Shown here piece by piece: positions 16,807 through 26,697 of a stretch of DNA of 64,000 bases. Each line of letters starts with the position of its first letter. Position 1 is the stretch's first letter. Location: positions 186,001 to 250,000 of the forward strand of contig NZ_JAOWPS010000003.1 of assembly GCF_025753795.1 (NCBI RefSeq). Direction: 5' to 3'. The stretch comes from Mesorhizobium sp. YC-39 (GTDB lineage: Bacteria > Pseudomonadota > Alphaproteobacteria > Rhizobiales > Rhizobiaceae). Both the position numbers and the translations under genes were made by a program. A model generated the notes under the pieces. That model saw only the letters and a program-made list of their open reading frames with translations. It was not told the origin of the DNA and searched no databases.

Positions 16807-19263
16807 TCAGTAGAGGCCGCCGCCGCCCGACTGGATGGCCTGATTAGCCTGCGGCGACAGCGACCCGCCAGAGGCGTTGGATCCATCCGCGCCCATGCCG
16901 ATCACCCAATAGCTGTCGGCAGGACCGGTGCCCGGCTTGAAGGCTTCGATAATGGTGCCTGCGGCGCCCTCGCTGGCGCGCATGCCGGTCTTGCGATTGA
17001 TGGCGATCAGTTTCATGCCTTCGGGGACCTGGAAATCGACATTGGGCGTGCCGTCCAGCGCCACGCGCATGAAGTCCTTGAAGATCGGCGCGGCAAGGCC
17101 GCCACCGGTCGCGCCTTTGCCGAGACCTTTCGGCTGGTCGTAACCCATATAAAGGCCAACGACGAGATTGGGCGTGTAGCCGATGAACCAGGCATCCTTC
17201 TCGTCATTCGTCGTTCCGGTCTTGCCGGCGATGTGGCGGCCGAGTTCGGCGATGGTGGCGCCGGTACCGCGCTGCACGACGCCTTCCATCATCGAGGTGA
17301 TCTGATAGGCGGTCATCGGATCGAGCACCTGCTCGGAATTGTCGACGAGTTCCGGCTCGGGCTGGTTCTGCCATTCGGCAGCATTGCAATTTTCGCAACC
17401 GCGTTCGTCCTGCTTGAACACCGTCTTGCCGTAACGGTCCTGGATGCGGTCGATCAGCGACGGCTTGATCGACTTGCCGCCATTGGCCATGATCGAATAG
17501 GCCGACACCATGCGCATCACGGTCGTCTCGCCCGAACCCAGCGCCATCGGCAGATACGGCGCCAGATGATCATAGACGCCGAAGCGTTCGGCATATTCCA
17601 CGACCAGCTTCATGCCCATGTCGTTGGCGAGGCGCACCGTCATCAGATTGCGCGACTTCTCGATGCCGGACCGCAAGGTCGCCGGTCCGGCCACCGTTCC
17701 GTCGTAGTTCTTCGGCGTCCAGGTCGTGTTGCCGCTTTGGATGGTGATTGGCCCGTCCATGATCACCGAAGCCGGCGTATAGCCATTGTCGAGGGCGGCC
17801 GAATAGACGATCGGCTTGAACGATGAACCCGGCTGGCGCATGGCCTGCGTCGCACGGTTGAATTCGGATTGCGCGTAGGAGAAGCCGCCGACCATGGCCA
17901 GAACGCGGCCGGTATGCGGATCCATGGCGATCAAGCCGCCTTCCACTTCGGGAACCTGGCGCACGCTGTAGGCGTTGTCCGAACCTTCGTTCTTCTGCAC
18001 AAAGATGACGTCGCCGGGCTTCAACACATCAGCCGGGGACTTGGCCTTAACCGTCCTGCCATCGACCACATGACGCATGGCGAAGCTCATGTCCTCGCGG
18101 CTCACCGTGCCCTCGACGCGCTCCTTCACAAGGTCGCCCGAGATTTGCCGCGTCGGCTGAAGGCCTATGGACAGGCCGCTTGCCGAACTGTCGAGAACGA
18201 CGGCGAGCGACCATTCGGGCACGTCCTCCAGCCCCTTGACGTTACCCAAAGGCACGCCCCAGTCGCCGGAAACGTCGATATGCGTCACCGGTCCGCGATA
18301 GCCGCGCAGCGTATCGTATTTGAGCAATCCGTTCTGCATCGCCTTGCGAGCGATGAGCTGCATCTTCGGATCGAGCGTCGTGCGCACTGACAGACCGCCC
18401 TCATAGAGCGCGTTCTCGCCATAGCGCGCGATGATCTGGCGGCGCACTTCCTCGGTGAAATACTCGCCGGCGAACAGATAGGTGCCGGTTCGGCGCGGCG
18501 TGACGCCGAGCGGCTCGGCCTTGGCTTTCTCGCCCTCTTCATGCGTGACGTAGCCATTTTCGACCATCTGGTCGATGACCCAGTTGCGGCGCTCCAGCGC
18601 ACGGTCGGCATGCTTGAAGGGATGGTAGTTGTTGGGGCCTTTCGGCAAGGACGCCAGATAGGCTGCTTCCGCCACGGTGAGCTCGTTCACCGACTTGTCG
18701 AAATAGGTGAGCGCGGCGCCGGCGACGCCATAGGCGCCGAACCCGAAGAAGATCTCGTTCAGATAAAGCTCGAGGATCCGGTCCTTCGAATAGGCCTGCT
18801 CGATGCGGAAGGCGAGGATCATCTCCTTGATCTTGCGCTCGTAGGTCTGGTCCGAGGTCAACAGGAAATTCTTCGCCACCTGCTGGGTGATGGTCGAGGC
18901 GCCAACCTGTCGCTTGCCCGATCCGAAATTCTGCAGATTGACCAGGACCGCGCGGCCAAGGCCGGTCATGTCGATGCCGGGGTGGTTGTAGAAATTCTTG
19001 TCCTCGGCCGACAGGAATGCCGCTTTGACACGGTCCGGCACCGCCTGGATCGGTAAATACAGGCGCCGTTCGCGCGCATATTCGGCCATTAGCGCGCCGT
19101 CCGACGCATGGATGCGGGTCGTAACCGGCGGCTCATACTTGGCCAGGACCTCGTAGTCGGGCAGATCCTTCGACAAATGGCTGATATAGATCGCCACGCC
19201 CGCCGCGACCAAAAGGGCCAGCGCCGTGCCGATGCCGAAGAAATAGCCAATGAGACGAATCAT
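16807..19263 (-). CDS. mrcA: penicillin-binding protein 1A (bifunctional glycosyltransferase/transpeptidase)
   Basis: An 818-residue class A PBP that polymerises and crosslinks peptidoglycan. A single membrane helix lies at ~5-27. The GT51 domain (~55-230) has SAEDKNFYNHPGID and GASTITQQVAKN. The transpeptidase domain carries the catalytic SxxK as GSSFKPIVYS (about residue 470), the SxN as EKSRNLM and the KTG as AGKTGTTND (about 685). The tail is glycine- and serine-rich and disordered. It is preceded by the cell-wall amidase gene in the same direction, so synthesis and hydrolysis enzymes sit together. Confidence 0.96.
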   Translation of the reverse strand: MIRLIGYFFGIGTALALLVAAGVAIYISHLSKDLPDYEVLAKYEPPVTTRIHASDGALMAEYARERRLYLPIQAVPDRVKAAFLSAEDKNFYNHPGIDMTGLGRAVLVNLQNFGSGKRQVGASTITQQVAKNFLLTSDQTYERKIKEMILAFRIEQAYSKDRILELYLNEIFFGFGAYGVAGAALTYFDKSVNELTVAEAAYLASLPKGPNNYHPFKHADRALERRNWVIDQMVENGYVTHEEGEKAKAEPLGVTPRRTGTYLFAGEYFTEEVRRQIIARYGENALYEGGLSVRTTLDPKMQLIARKAMQNGLLKYDTLRGYRGPVTHIDVSGDWGVPLGNVKGLEDVPEWSLAVVLDSSASGLSIGLQPTRQISGDLVKERVEGTVSREDMSFAMRHVVDGRTVKAKSPADVLKPGDVIFVQKNEGSDNAYSVRQVPEVEGGLIAMDPHTGRVLAMVGGFSYAQSEFNRATQAMRQPGSSFKPIVYSAALDNGYTPASVIMDGPITIQSGNTTWTPKNYDGTVAGPATLRSGIEKSRNLMTVRLANDMGMKLVVEYAERFGVYDHLAPYLPMALGSGETTVMRMVSAYSIMANGGKSIKPSLIDRIQDRYGKTVFKQDERGCENCNAAEWQNQPEPELVDNSEQVLDPMTAYQITSMMEGVVQRGTGATIAELGRHIAGKTGTTNDEKDAWFIGYTPNLVVGLYMGYDQPKGLGKGATGGGLAAPIFKDFMRVALDGTPNVDFQVPEGMKLIAINRKTGMRASEGAAGTIIEAFKPGTGPADSYWVIGMGADGSNASGGSLSPQANQAIQSGGGGLY

Positions 19264-19476
19264 GCCCGCTCCAGTCCTTGGTCCGGGAATCTCCTAAACG
19301 AAGCCGCCTTTCACGCAAGCTTTCGAGACGATCCCGATCCGCATTCGAAAACCCATGTCGCCACCATGTGGGTAAAATACGGCAGGCCAGGATTTCGGTT
19401 TCGAATACGTGATATAAAAGCACAGGGTGTTGTCACCGTGCAACGCTGCCCCTGGTTGTGGGCGACGGCCGACATA

Positions 19477-20739
19477 TCAGCCTCCGGTTCCTGTTCCGGT
19501 CTTGGCTGAAGCAAACAGCGCGACGGCGTTGGTTATGCTCTGGGCTGCCTTGCCGCGCCAGTCGGCGCTGAGCAATTGCGCCTCGTCCTTGGCATTGGAG
19601 AGATAGCCAAGCTCTACAAGCACGGACGGGACGTCCGGCGCCTTCAGCACCTTGAAGCCGGCCGAACGCTGTGGATTGTTGATGAGACCGACGCTGCTGG
19701 AAAGCTGGCCGACCAGAGTATGGGCGAAACTCATCGAAAAACTGTGCGTTTCGCGGCGGATCAGGTCGATCAGAATATCGGTCACTTCCTTGTTGTCGTC
19801 CTTGATCTCCATGCCGGCGAACTGGTCGGAGAGGTTTTCACGGTCGGCAAGCGCCTGGGCTTGCGGGTCGGAAGCCTTGTCGGAGACGGTGTAAACGGTT
19901 GCGCCGCGGATGCCCTTGACGCTGATCGTGTCGGCATGGATCGAGATGAGCAGGTCGGCCTCGTGCTGGCGGGCAATGCGCACGCGGTCGTCCAGCCGCA
20001 GGAACTGGTCGCTCTCGCGCGTCATGAACACGTCGTATTTGCCGACCGCGGCAAGCTTGTCGCGCAATTCTGCGGCGAAGGCGAGCGTGACGTTCTTTTC
20101 GATCGTGCCGTTCAGACCTTCGGCACCGCCGTCGATGCCGCCATGGCCAGGATCGATGACCACGGTAAAGCGATGGCCGGGATTGGAGACCGGCCCGGTG
20201 CCGACCCGGCCACCCTTGTCGGCGGAGACCGTCGAACCGGTGGTCAGCGCCTGGTTGGCAAGTGCGGCGTCGAATTCCCGCGCCGACGCCGCCGACATGT
20301 CAATGGCGATGCGGTAGCCGTTGCCGTCCTCGTTCTTGAGCACGTCGAGCCTGTCTATGGCGAATGGACCCTTGCCGGTGAGGATCAGCCGCGAGACCCC
20401 CTCACCCAGATCGCCGTAGCGCACATTCCTGACCAGGCCACGCGACTTCACGTCCTTGGCATTGATGGCGAATTGCGTGCTTGGCAGATCGATGACCAGG
20501 CGGTTGGGACCGCGCAGGAGGAACCATTTGATGTCGGGTTCGCGATCGAAATTGACGACGATGCGCATCTTGGTGGCGTCGCCGGCCATCTTGTAACTGG
20601 TCGCGCGGAGCGGCGTCTCGACGGCAAACGAAACCGGCGGGAAAGCCAGACAAACGGCAAGCAGCAACAGCAGGCAGGCAGGCAGGCAGAAAATGCCTCC
20701 GACACGCCTGCCCTTGTCTGTGAAGCCTGCCAGTCCCAT
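19477..20739 (-). CDS. amiC: N-acetylmuramoyl-L-alanine amidase with AMIN domain
   Basis: A 420-residue periplasmic amidase that cleaves the bond between muramic acid and the stem peptide. A signal peptide (~15-40), an AMIN domain (~45-150), and an Amidase_3 catalytic domain (~190-405) are visible. Zinc and catalytic residues appear in VIDPGHGGIDGGAEG, LISIHADT and the late glutamate in VLVELGYLSN. AMIN domains place such enzymes at the division site. The PBP1A gene follows after 213 bases on the same strand, probably in one transcript. Confidence 0.95.
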   Translation of the reverse strand: MGLAGFTDKGRRVGGIFCLPACLLLLLAVCLAFPPVSFAVETPLRATSYKMAGDATKMRIVVNFDREPDIKWFLLRGPNRLVIDLPSTQFAINAKDVKSRGLVRNVRYGDLGEGVSRLILTGKGPFAIDRLDVLKNEDGNGYRIAIDMSAASAREFDAALANQALTTGSTVSADKGGRVGTGPVSNPGHRFTVVIDPGHGGIDGGAEGLNGTIEKNVTLAFAAELRDKLAAVGKYDVFMTRESDQFLRLDDRVRIARQHEADLLISIHADTISVKGIRGATVYTVSDKASDPQAQALADRENLSDQFAGMEIKDDNKEVTDILIDLIRRETHSFSMSFAHTLVGQLSSSVGLINNPQRSAGFKVLKAPDVPSVLVELGYLSNAKDEAQLLSADWRGKAAQSITNAVALFASAKTGTGTGG

Positions 20740-21390
20740 TTTCTTTCCAGTCGCTCCGGTTTGGCGCCAGACGGCGGTCGTCTTGTCGAAGTGCCGGTTA
20801 AGCCGCGAACTCGATTAACGATTGGTATCCAGAGAAGGTTAACCAAGCCTTTTCATGCAAGGCGGAAACCCTGTACTTGCCGTAACGGAACTGCTTTTTG
20901 CCGGCATCGGAAATCGGGGTTGCCTTCCAACCCGCCAAATCATAAAAGCGATGGTGGATCACTGCAATCCTGGAACCGTCCTCTTCCGCAGCTTCCTGCT
21001 ATCAGGTTAGACGAAAGGCGGCTCCTTCGCTTCAGGCGAAAAGGCATCAGGTGATCGCGACGAATTTCGCAGGTGTGCGCCCGTGGCGGGGGAATCGCCT
21101 GCGTGAGGAAAACGGCCGGGATTGTTCCGCGCCGGCTCTGTACGAGCAAACAAGCTGGTCCGGATTTTCCGGGCTTTGGTTCAAAAAGGATCCGCTGGTT
21201 ACGATGGCTTCAAGCGCAATCATGGAAAGGTCCGCAGCAAACCGCGCCATTGTGGCAGCGGGCGGCACCGTCATGGCGCTCAAGCGGCGGCCGGCGGATG
21301 TTCAAATGTCCGGCACCCATGTTCATCCGCAGCGGCGGGCCTTGCCCCGCGACCTGCGACCGATGACGGCTGCCGGCGGGAAACGAAATA
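20740..21390 (+). promoter_or_regulatory. 650-bp divergent control region and long leader of rne
   Basis: No gene-like frame is seen here. The left part must carry the promoter of the amidase gene (minus strand), and the right part the promoter and leader of the RNase E gene (plus strand). Long structured leaders of rne mRNA serve autoregulation in E. coli, where RNase E cuts its own message; whether that holds here is inference. Several GC-rich inverted stretches lie in the last 250 bases, but I cannot fold them reliably. Confidence 0.45.
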
Positions 21391-24366
21391 ATGCCCAACA
21401 AGATGCTGATAGACGCCTCCCACCCGGAGGAAACACGTGTTGTCGTCGTTCGCGGTAACCGTATCGAAGAATTCGACTTTGAATCGCAGGACAAGAAGCA
21501 GCTCAAAGGAAACATCTACCTCGCCCGCGTAACCCGCGTCGAACCCTCCCTTCAGGCAGCCTTTGTCGAATATGGCGGCAACCGTCACGGTTTTCTCGCC
21601 TTCAGTGAAATTCACCCCGACTATTACCAGATTCCGGTCGCCGACCGTCAGGCGCTGCTGCGCGCGGAAGCGCAGGAAGCCTTGGACGAAGAAGACGAGG
21701 ACGGCGAAGGCGACGACCGCCAGAGCCGCGATCGCGGCCGGCGGGGTCGCCGCCGTGGCGGCAAGGGCCGCGAGCGCGGCGAACACAAGCGCGATGCAGG
21801 TGCCGCCGATTCCAGCGAAAGTGACGAAAGCAGCGACACTGGCGAGGATGCCGTCGCCGAAAGCACCGGCGCGGTTTCGCAAAATGCGGACGATTCGTCC
21901 GAAGCGGCCGAGCACGTCACTGAGTACGAGGTCGCCGACAATGACACCACGGAATCGGGCGAGGCCGAGCCTTCCGAAGGCGGACCGACGTCGATTGCGG
22001 CAATCGTCGAAGCCGATGTGATTTCCGAATCAGTACCGCAGGCGGAGCCCAACGTCGAAGCCACATCCGCCGACCCAAGTGGCGAAGCCACGTCCTCCGA
22101 CAATGACCGCGGCATGCTGGAAGAGGTGCAATCCTCGCATCTGGACGACCATGAGGTCGAATCGGTCGGCGCCGAGGATGCACTGGAGGAAGTGCGCAAC
22201 CGCCGCAAGCCGGTGCGCCGCCAGTACAAGATCCAGGAAGTGATCAAGCGCCGGCAGATCCTGCTGGTGCAGGTCGTCAAGGAAGAGCGCGGCAACAAGG
22301 GTGCGGCGCTCACCACTTATCTCTCGCTTGCCGGCCGCTATTCGGTGTTGATGCCGAACACGGCGCGCGGCGGCGGCATTTCGCGCAAGATCACCAACGC
22401 ACAGGACCGCAAGCGACTGAAGGAGGTCGTCGCCGATCTCGAAGTGCCGCAAGGCATGGGCGTCATCCTGCGCACCGCCGGCGAAAGCCGCACCAAGGCC
22501 GAAATCAAGCGCGACTACGAATATCTGATGCGGCTTTGGGAAAACGTCCGCAATCTGACGCTGCAGTCCACGGCGCCTGCCCTGGTCTATGAGGAAGGCA
22601 GCCTGATCAAGCGCTCGGTGCGCGATCTCTACAACAAGGACATCGACGAGATCCTGGTTTCCGGCGACGAAGGCTACCGCGAGGCCAAGGACTTCATGCG
22701 CATGCTGATGCCGAGCCACGCCAAGGTCGTGCAGCCGTTCCGCGACACGACGCCGATCTTCGTGCGCAATGGCATCGAGGCTCAGCTCGACCGCATGCTG
22801 CAGCCGCAGGTGACGCTGAAGAGCGGCGGCTACATCATCATCAACCAGACCGAAGCGCTGGTCGCCATCGACGTCAATTCGGGCCGCTCCACCAAGGAGC
22901 ACTCGATCGAGGACACGGCACTCCACACTAATCTGGAAGCGGCCGAGGAAGTCGCGCGGCAGCTTCGGTTGCGCGATCTTGCCGGCCTGATCGTCATCGA
23001 CTTCATCGACATGGAGGAGAACCGCAACAACCGCTCCGTCGAGAAGCGGCTGAAGGATCACCTCAAGAACGATCGCGCCCGCATCCAGGTCGGCCGCATC
23101 TCGCATTTCGGCCTGATGGAGATGTCGCGCCAGCGCATCCGCGCCAGCGTGCTGGAATCGACGATGAAGCCCTGTCCGCATTGCGGCGGCACCGGCCATG
23201 TGCGCTCCGATTCATCCGTCGCGCTGATGGTGGTGCGGGCGATCGAGGAATTCCTGCTCAAGGATTCACGTAGCCACATCACGGTGCGGACGCCGGCGGC
23301 GACCGCGCTCTACGTACTCAACCACAAGCGCGGCACGCTGGTCGAACTCGAAAGCCGCTTTGGCCTGACCATCACCATGGAGGCCGACGACACGGTCGGC
23401 GCCCAGCATTACGCGATCTTCCGCGGCGCGCTGGCGGAAAAGCCGGAGGGCTTCGTCGAGGCGCGCAGCCTGCCCAGCTATGTTGAGCCGGAAGAGCCCG
23501 AGGACGAAATCGTCATCGAGGATGAGGACGAGGCTCCCGTGCAAGCGGAGCAGCCGCGCCATGGCCAGCAGCCGCAGCAGCCAAGGCCCAGTGAGGATGG
23601 CGAAGGCCGCGATCGCAAGCGCCGCAAGCGCCGCAGACGGCGTGGCGGCAAGGATCGCGACCGCGAGCATGGCGCGCCGGTGGTGGAAGGTGCTTCCGTC
23701 TCGATGCCGGCGGCTGGCGCCGCCACAGCGACAAATGATGAAAATACCGGCGCTGAACATGCCGGCGATGAAAATGCCAAAACCGACCAGGAAGCACCGG
23801 TCGGCGTCATCGATGCGGCGGAAGCTTCGGATGACGGCCAAGGCAAGAAGCGACGGCGCGGCAAGCGCGGCGGCAAGCGCAATCGCCGCGAAGACGGCGA
23901 AGACGCGACCGAAGCGGTAGCCGGCGAGACCGTCGAAAGCGCCGAAGCCGATGCGCCGGCAAGCGAAGCCGTGGCAATCGAGTCCGTGGCCGAGACGGTG
24001 GCGGCGGTATCGGCGGAAGAGCTTCCCTCTGCCGCCAACGACGACGTGCCGAGCGCCGAAAAGCCGAAAAAGAAGCGCGCATCAAGGTCGAAGAAGGCCG
24101 CGGTGGAAGTTGCCGCCGAGACGGTAGCCGAGGCGGCCCCTGTCGAGGATGCCGCACCAGCCGAGGCGACGACGCCTGTGCCTGCTCCGGCCGCCCCGGC
24201 GGTCGAGGAGGAGGAGGCGCCCGCCAATGCCCGCCCGACCCGGCGCAAGCCTGTGGCAATCGATGCCCCGGTCGTGCCGGTGGTCTCGTCGACCGTCGCC
24301 GAAGAGGCCAAGACCGAGGAAAAGCCGAAGCGTGCAGGCTGGTGGCAGAGGAAGGGCTTTTTCTAA
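21391..24366 (+). CDS. rne: ribonuclease E
   Basis: A 991-residue endoribonuclease that starts mRNA decay and rRNA/tRNA processing. The S1 domain begins near residue 36 (GNIYLARVTRVEPSLQAAFVEYG) and is split by an acidic and Arg-rich insertion (~95-275) typical of alphaproteobacteria. The DNase I-like catalytic part has both aspartate motifs (LVAIDVNSGRST and LIVIDFIDME) and the Zn-link CPHCGGTG. The tail from ~690 is Lys/Arg/Glu/Ala-rich and disordered and ends in GWWQRKGFF. A terminal GWW motif binds PNPase in Caulobacter RNase E, so degradosome binding is likely here too. Confidence 0.97.
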   Translation: MPNKMLIDASHPEETRVVVVRGNRIEEFDFESQDKKQLKGNIYLARVTRVEPSLQAAFVEYGGNRHGFLAFSEIHPDYYQIPVADRQALLRAEAQEALDEEDEDGEGDDRQSRDRGRRGRRRGGKGRERGEHKRDAGAADSSESDESSDTGEDAVAESTGAVSQNADDSSEAAEHVTEYEVADNDTTESGEAEPSEGGPTSIAAIVEADVISESVPQAEPNVEATSADPSGEATSSDNDRGMLEEVQSSHLDDHEVESVGAEDALEEVRNRRKPVRRQYKIQEVIKRRQILLVQVVKEERGNKGAALTTYLSLAGRYSVLMPNTARGGGISRKITNAQDRKRLKEVVADLEVPQGMGVILRTAGESRTKAEIKRDYEYLMRLWENVRNLTLQSTAPALVYEEGSLIKRSVRDLYNKDIDEILVSGDEGYREAKDFMRMLMPSHAKVVQPFRDTTPIFVRNGIEAQLDRMLQPQVTLKSGGYIIINQTEALVAIDVNSGRSTKEHSIEDTALHTNLEAAEEVARQLRLRDLAGLIVIDFIDMEENRNNRSVEKRLKDHLKNDRARIQVGRISHFGLMEMSRQRIRASVLESTMKPCPHCGGTGHVRSDSSVALMVVRAIEEFLLKDSRSHITVRTPAATALYVLNHKRGTLVELESRFGLTITMEADDTVGAQHYAIFRGALAEKPEGFVEARSLPSYVEPEEPEDEIVIEDEDEAPVQAEQPRHGQQPQQPRPSEDGEGRDRKRRKRRRRRGGKDRDREHGAPVVEGASVSMPAAGAATATNDENTGAEHAGDENAKTDQEAPVGVIDAAEASDDGQGKKRRRGKRGGKRNRREDGEDATEAVAGETVESAEADAPASEAVAIESVAETVAAVSAEELPSAANDDVPSAEKPKKKRASRSKKAAVEVAAETVAEAAPVEDAAPAEATTPVPAPAAPAVEEEEAPANARPTRRKPVAIDAPVVPVVSSTVAEEAKTEEKPKRAGWWQRKGFF

Positions 24367-24402
24367 TATTTTCAGCTGTTTGTAATGATTTTCTGATCAA
24401 AT

Positions 24403-24438
24403 AATCCCGCACGTTCCGAAAGGAGGTGCGGGATTTTT
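24403..24438 (+). terminator. intrinsic terminator of rne
   Basis: AATCCCGCAC (24403-24412) pairs with GTGCGGGATT (24426-24435) and is followed by a T run. It lies 37 bases after the RNase E stop. The hairpin could also end the convergent glutaminase transcript. Confidence 0.85.
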
Positions 24439-24463
24439 CCTGTCTGGGTGCTGCCTTCCGACG

Positions 24464-25393
24464 CTACGGCGCGAAGATCGACCAGTTCATCATCCTGGCC
24501 AACTTTTCCAGCGCGATCGAGCCCAGCTTGGAGTTGCCATTGGCGTTGAGGCCGGGTGACCACACGGCAAGCGAGGCGACGCCCGGCACAATCCCCAATA
24601 TGCCGCCGCCGACGCCGCTCTTACCCGGGATGCCGACGCGGAAGGCAAAGTCGCCCGAGCCGTCATAGTGACCGCAGGTCAGCATCATCGCGCCGATGCG
24701 GCGGGCGCGTTCGGCCGACACGACGGAATGGCCGGTTGCCGGATTCTTGCCGCCATTGGCAAGGAAGCGGCCGGCCAGCGCCAGTTGCCGGCAGCTCATG
24801 GCAATGGCGCAGTGATGGAAATAGACGCCGAGCGCCAGCTCCGGCGCATGATGGAGATTGCCGAAGGATTTCATGTAGTTGGCAAGCGCGAAATTGCGAT
24901 AGCCGGTGGCGCGCTCGGAGGCAGCGACCTCGCGGTCGATGACAACAGTGTCGTCATCGGCCAGGAACTGGATGAAGCGCAGGATCTCGCCGATCGCCTC
25001 GCGCGGCTGGTGGCCGGCGAGCAGAATATCGGAAATGACGATAGCGCCGGCATTGATGAACGGATTGCGCGGAATGCCGTTCTCATGCTCGAGCTGGACG
25101 ATCGAGTTGAACGGGTTGCCCGAAGGCTCGCGCCCGACACGCTGCCACAGCGCATCACCGACATTGCCGAGCGCCAGCGTCAGCGTGAAAACCTTCGAAA
25201 TGCTCTGGATGGAAAATGGTTCATCGGCGTCGCCCGCCATCAGCACGCGACCATCATTGGTCACGGCGGCGATGCCGAACTTCTTCGGATCGACCTTGCC
25301 GAGTTGCGGAATGTAGGTGGCGACCTCGCCACGATCCGCCCTTTCCGCCATTTCGGCGGCGACTTCGGCCAAAGCCTGTTCGAGTTCCGGCAT
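24464..25393 (-). CDS. glsA: glutaminase A
   Basis: A 309-residue serine-type glutaminase that turns glutamine into glutamate and ammonia, the normal length for GlsA. The active-site SxxK is IQSISKVFTL near residue 66. Other family marks are HENGIPRNPFINAGAIV and CGHYDGSGDFAFRVGIPGKSGVGGGI. The ATG at 25393 gives the usual N-terminus; the frame upstream overlaps the aminotransferase gene and is rejected. It follows the aminotransferase gene by 11 bases, so the two probably form an operon for amino-nitrogen handling. Confidence 0.95.
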   Translation of the reverse strand: MPELEQALAEVAAEMAERADRGEVATYIPQLGKVDPKKFGIAAVTNDGRVLMAGDADEPFSIQSISKVFTLTLALGNVGDALWQRVGREPSGNPFNSIVQLEHENGIPRNPFINAGAIVISDILLAGHQPREAIGEILRFIQFLADDDTVVIDREVAASERATGYRNFALANYMKSFGNLHHAPELALGVYFHHCAIAMSCRQLALAGRFLANGGKNPATGHSVVSAERARRIGAMMLTCGHYDGSGDFAFRVGIPGKSGVGGGILGIVPGVASLAVWSPGLNANGNSKLGSIALEKLARMMNWSIFAP

Positions 25394-25404
25394 TCGCGTC
25401 CTCG

Positions 25405-26553
25405 CTACTTCAGCCAGCGCTCGATGCGCGCCAACGCCTCGACCATGTCGTCGTGACTGCCGGCATAGGAAAAGCGCATATATCGATGGCCCTGGAGCGG
25501 GTCGAAATCGCGGCCGGGCGTCGCCGCGACATGCGCCTCGGCCAGCATTCTGCGCGCGAAACCCATGCTGTCGTTGGTATGCCTGGTGACATCGCAAAAG
25601 GCGTAGAAGGCGCCGTCCATCGGTGCCGCCAGCGCAAAGCCGAGTTCCGGCAGACGCTTCATCAACAGCTCGCGATTGCCCGCATAGCGCGCCTTCACCA
25701 CCTCCAGCTCCCCGGTCGCCTTGAACGCCTCTATCGCCGCGATCTGGGAAAGCTCGGGCGGCGAGATGTAAAGGCTCTGGGCGATGCGCTCCACCGGCCG
25801 CACCAATTCTTCCGGCAGCACCATCCAGCCGATGCGCCAACCGGTCATGCAATAGTATTTCGAAAAGGAATTGATCACCGTCACATCAGGGCCATGGGCA
25901 AGCGCCGTCGTGTCGGGCGCGGTATAGGCCAGCCGATGATAGATCTCGTCGGAGATCACGGCGATGCCCAGCTCTTGCGCGGTCTTGACCAGTGCCGACA
26001 GCTCATCGGCAGGGATAACGGCACCGGTGGGGTTGGCCGGACTGGCGAACAGGACGCCCTTCAGCGGCTTCTTGCGGTGCGCGGCCTTCAGATGCCCGGC
26101 ATGAAGATAGGCAGCGCCTTCAAGCTCGATCTCGACGATCTCGATGCCGAGCGCCGCCATGATGTTGCGATAGGCTGGATAGCCAGGTGCTGCAATGGCG
26201 ACGCGATCGCCCGAATCAAACATTGCCAGGAAGGCGAGGTTGAAGGCCGCCGACGATCCGGTGGTGACGGCGATCCGGCTGGGCGGGACATCGAGCCCGT
26301 AGTGGTCTGCATAGTGCTCGGCGATTGCCCGGCGCAGGCCGGCCAAGCCCAGTGCATCGGTATAGCCGATGAGCCCCATCTTCAAGGCGTGAGCCGCCGC
26401 TTGCCTCACTCCGGTCGGCGCGGGATCGGACGGCTGACCAACAGCCATGGAAACGACCGAAACGCCCGACGCCTTCAGCCGATTCGCCTCCGCCAGAATG
26501 TCCATGGCGTGGAACGGCTCGACCTCACCGCGGCGTGAAAGTGAAACAACCAT
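25405..26553 (-). CDS. PLP-dependent class I/II aminotransferase
   Basis: A 382-residue fold-type I aminotransferase. The PLP lysine lies in NSFSKYYCMTGWRIGW (about residue 234), the N-terminal AVGQPSD and substrate-side ASPANPTG are conserved, and R near the C-terminus occurs in YMRFSYAG. The family covers aspartate, alanine and aromatic aminotransferases, and the amino donor cannot be told from sequence. It is the first gene of a pair with glutaminase. The start at 26553 is used because the protein body begins soon after. Its promoter shares a 144-bp gap with the divergent M48 protease gene. Confidence 0.9.
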   Translation of the reverse strand: MVVSLSRRGEVEPFHAMDILAEANRLKASGVSVVSMAVGQPSDPAPTGVRQAAAHALKMGLIGYTDALGLAGLRRAIAEHYADHYGLDVPPSRIAVTTGSSAAFNLAFLAMFDSGDRVAIAAPGYPAYRNIMAALGIEIVEIELEGAAYLHAGHLKAAHRKKPLKGVLFASPANPTGAVIPADELSALVKTAQELGIAVISDEIYHRLAYTAPDTTALAHGPDVTVINSFSKYYCMTGWRIGWMVLPEELVRPVERIAQSLYISPPELSQIAAIEAFKATGELEVVKARYAGNRELLMKRLPELGFALAAPMDGAFYAFCDVTRHTNDSMGFARRMLAEAHVAATPGRDFDPLQGHRYMRFSYAGSHDDMVEALARIERWLK

Positions 26554-26697
26554 CTGACCTCACATCCTGCCGCCCGAAGCCGCTGGCCCCGGCAGCCGCG
26601 CCGCACAAATGCCCGATTGATGTGAGGATCACAAGTTCAGTAAGTTTTCGGTGCCGACTTTTCATCCTTCGCCCGCTCGTCTACCAGTGGACCTGCC

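Noticed and set aside
16630..17826. A 398-codon plus-strand frame opposite the PBP1A gene.
   Set aside because: Antisense to a confident gene, with no signal of coding on its own.
19576..21054. A 492-codon plus-strand frame opposite the amidase gene.
   Set aside because: It mirrors a confident gene and its composition (His, Arg, Gly, Asp) is that of antisense reading.
22030..23199. A 389-codon minus-strand frame opposite rne.
   Set aside because: Antisense reading of a confident gene.
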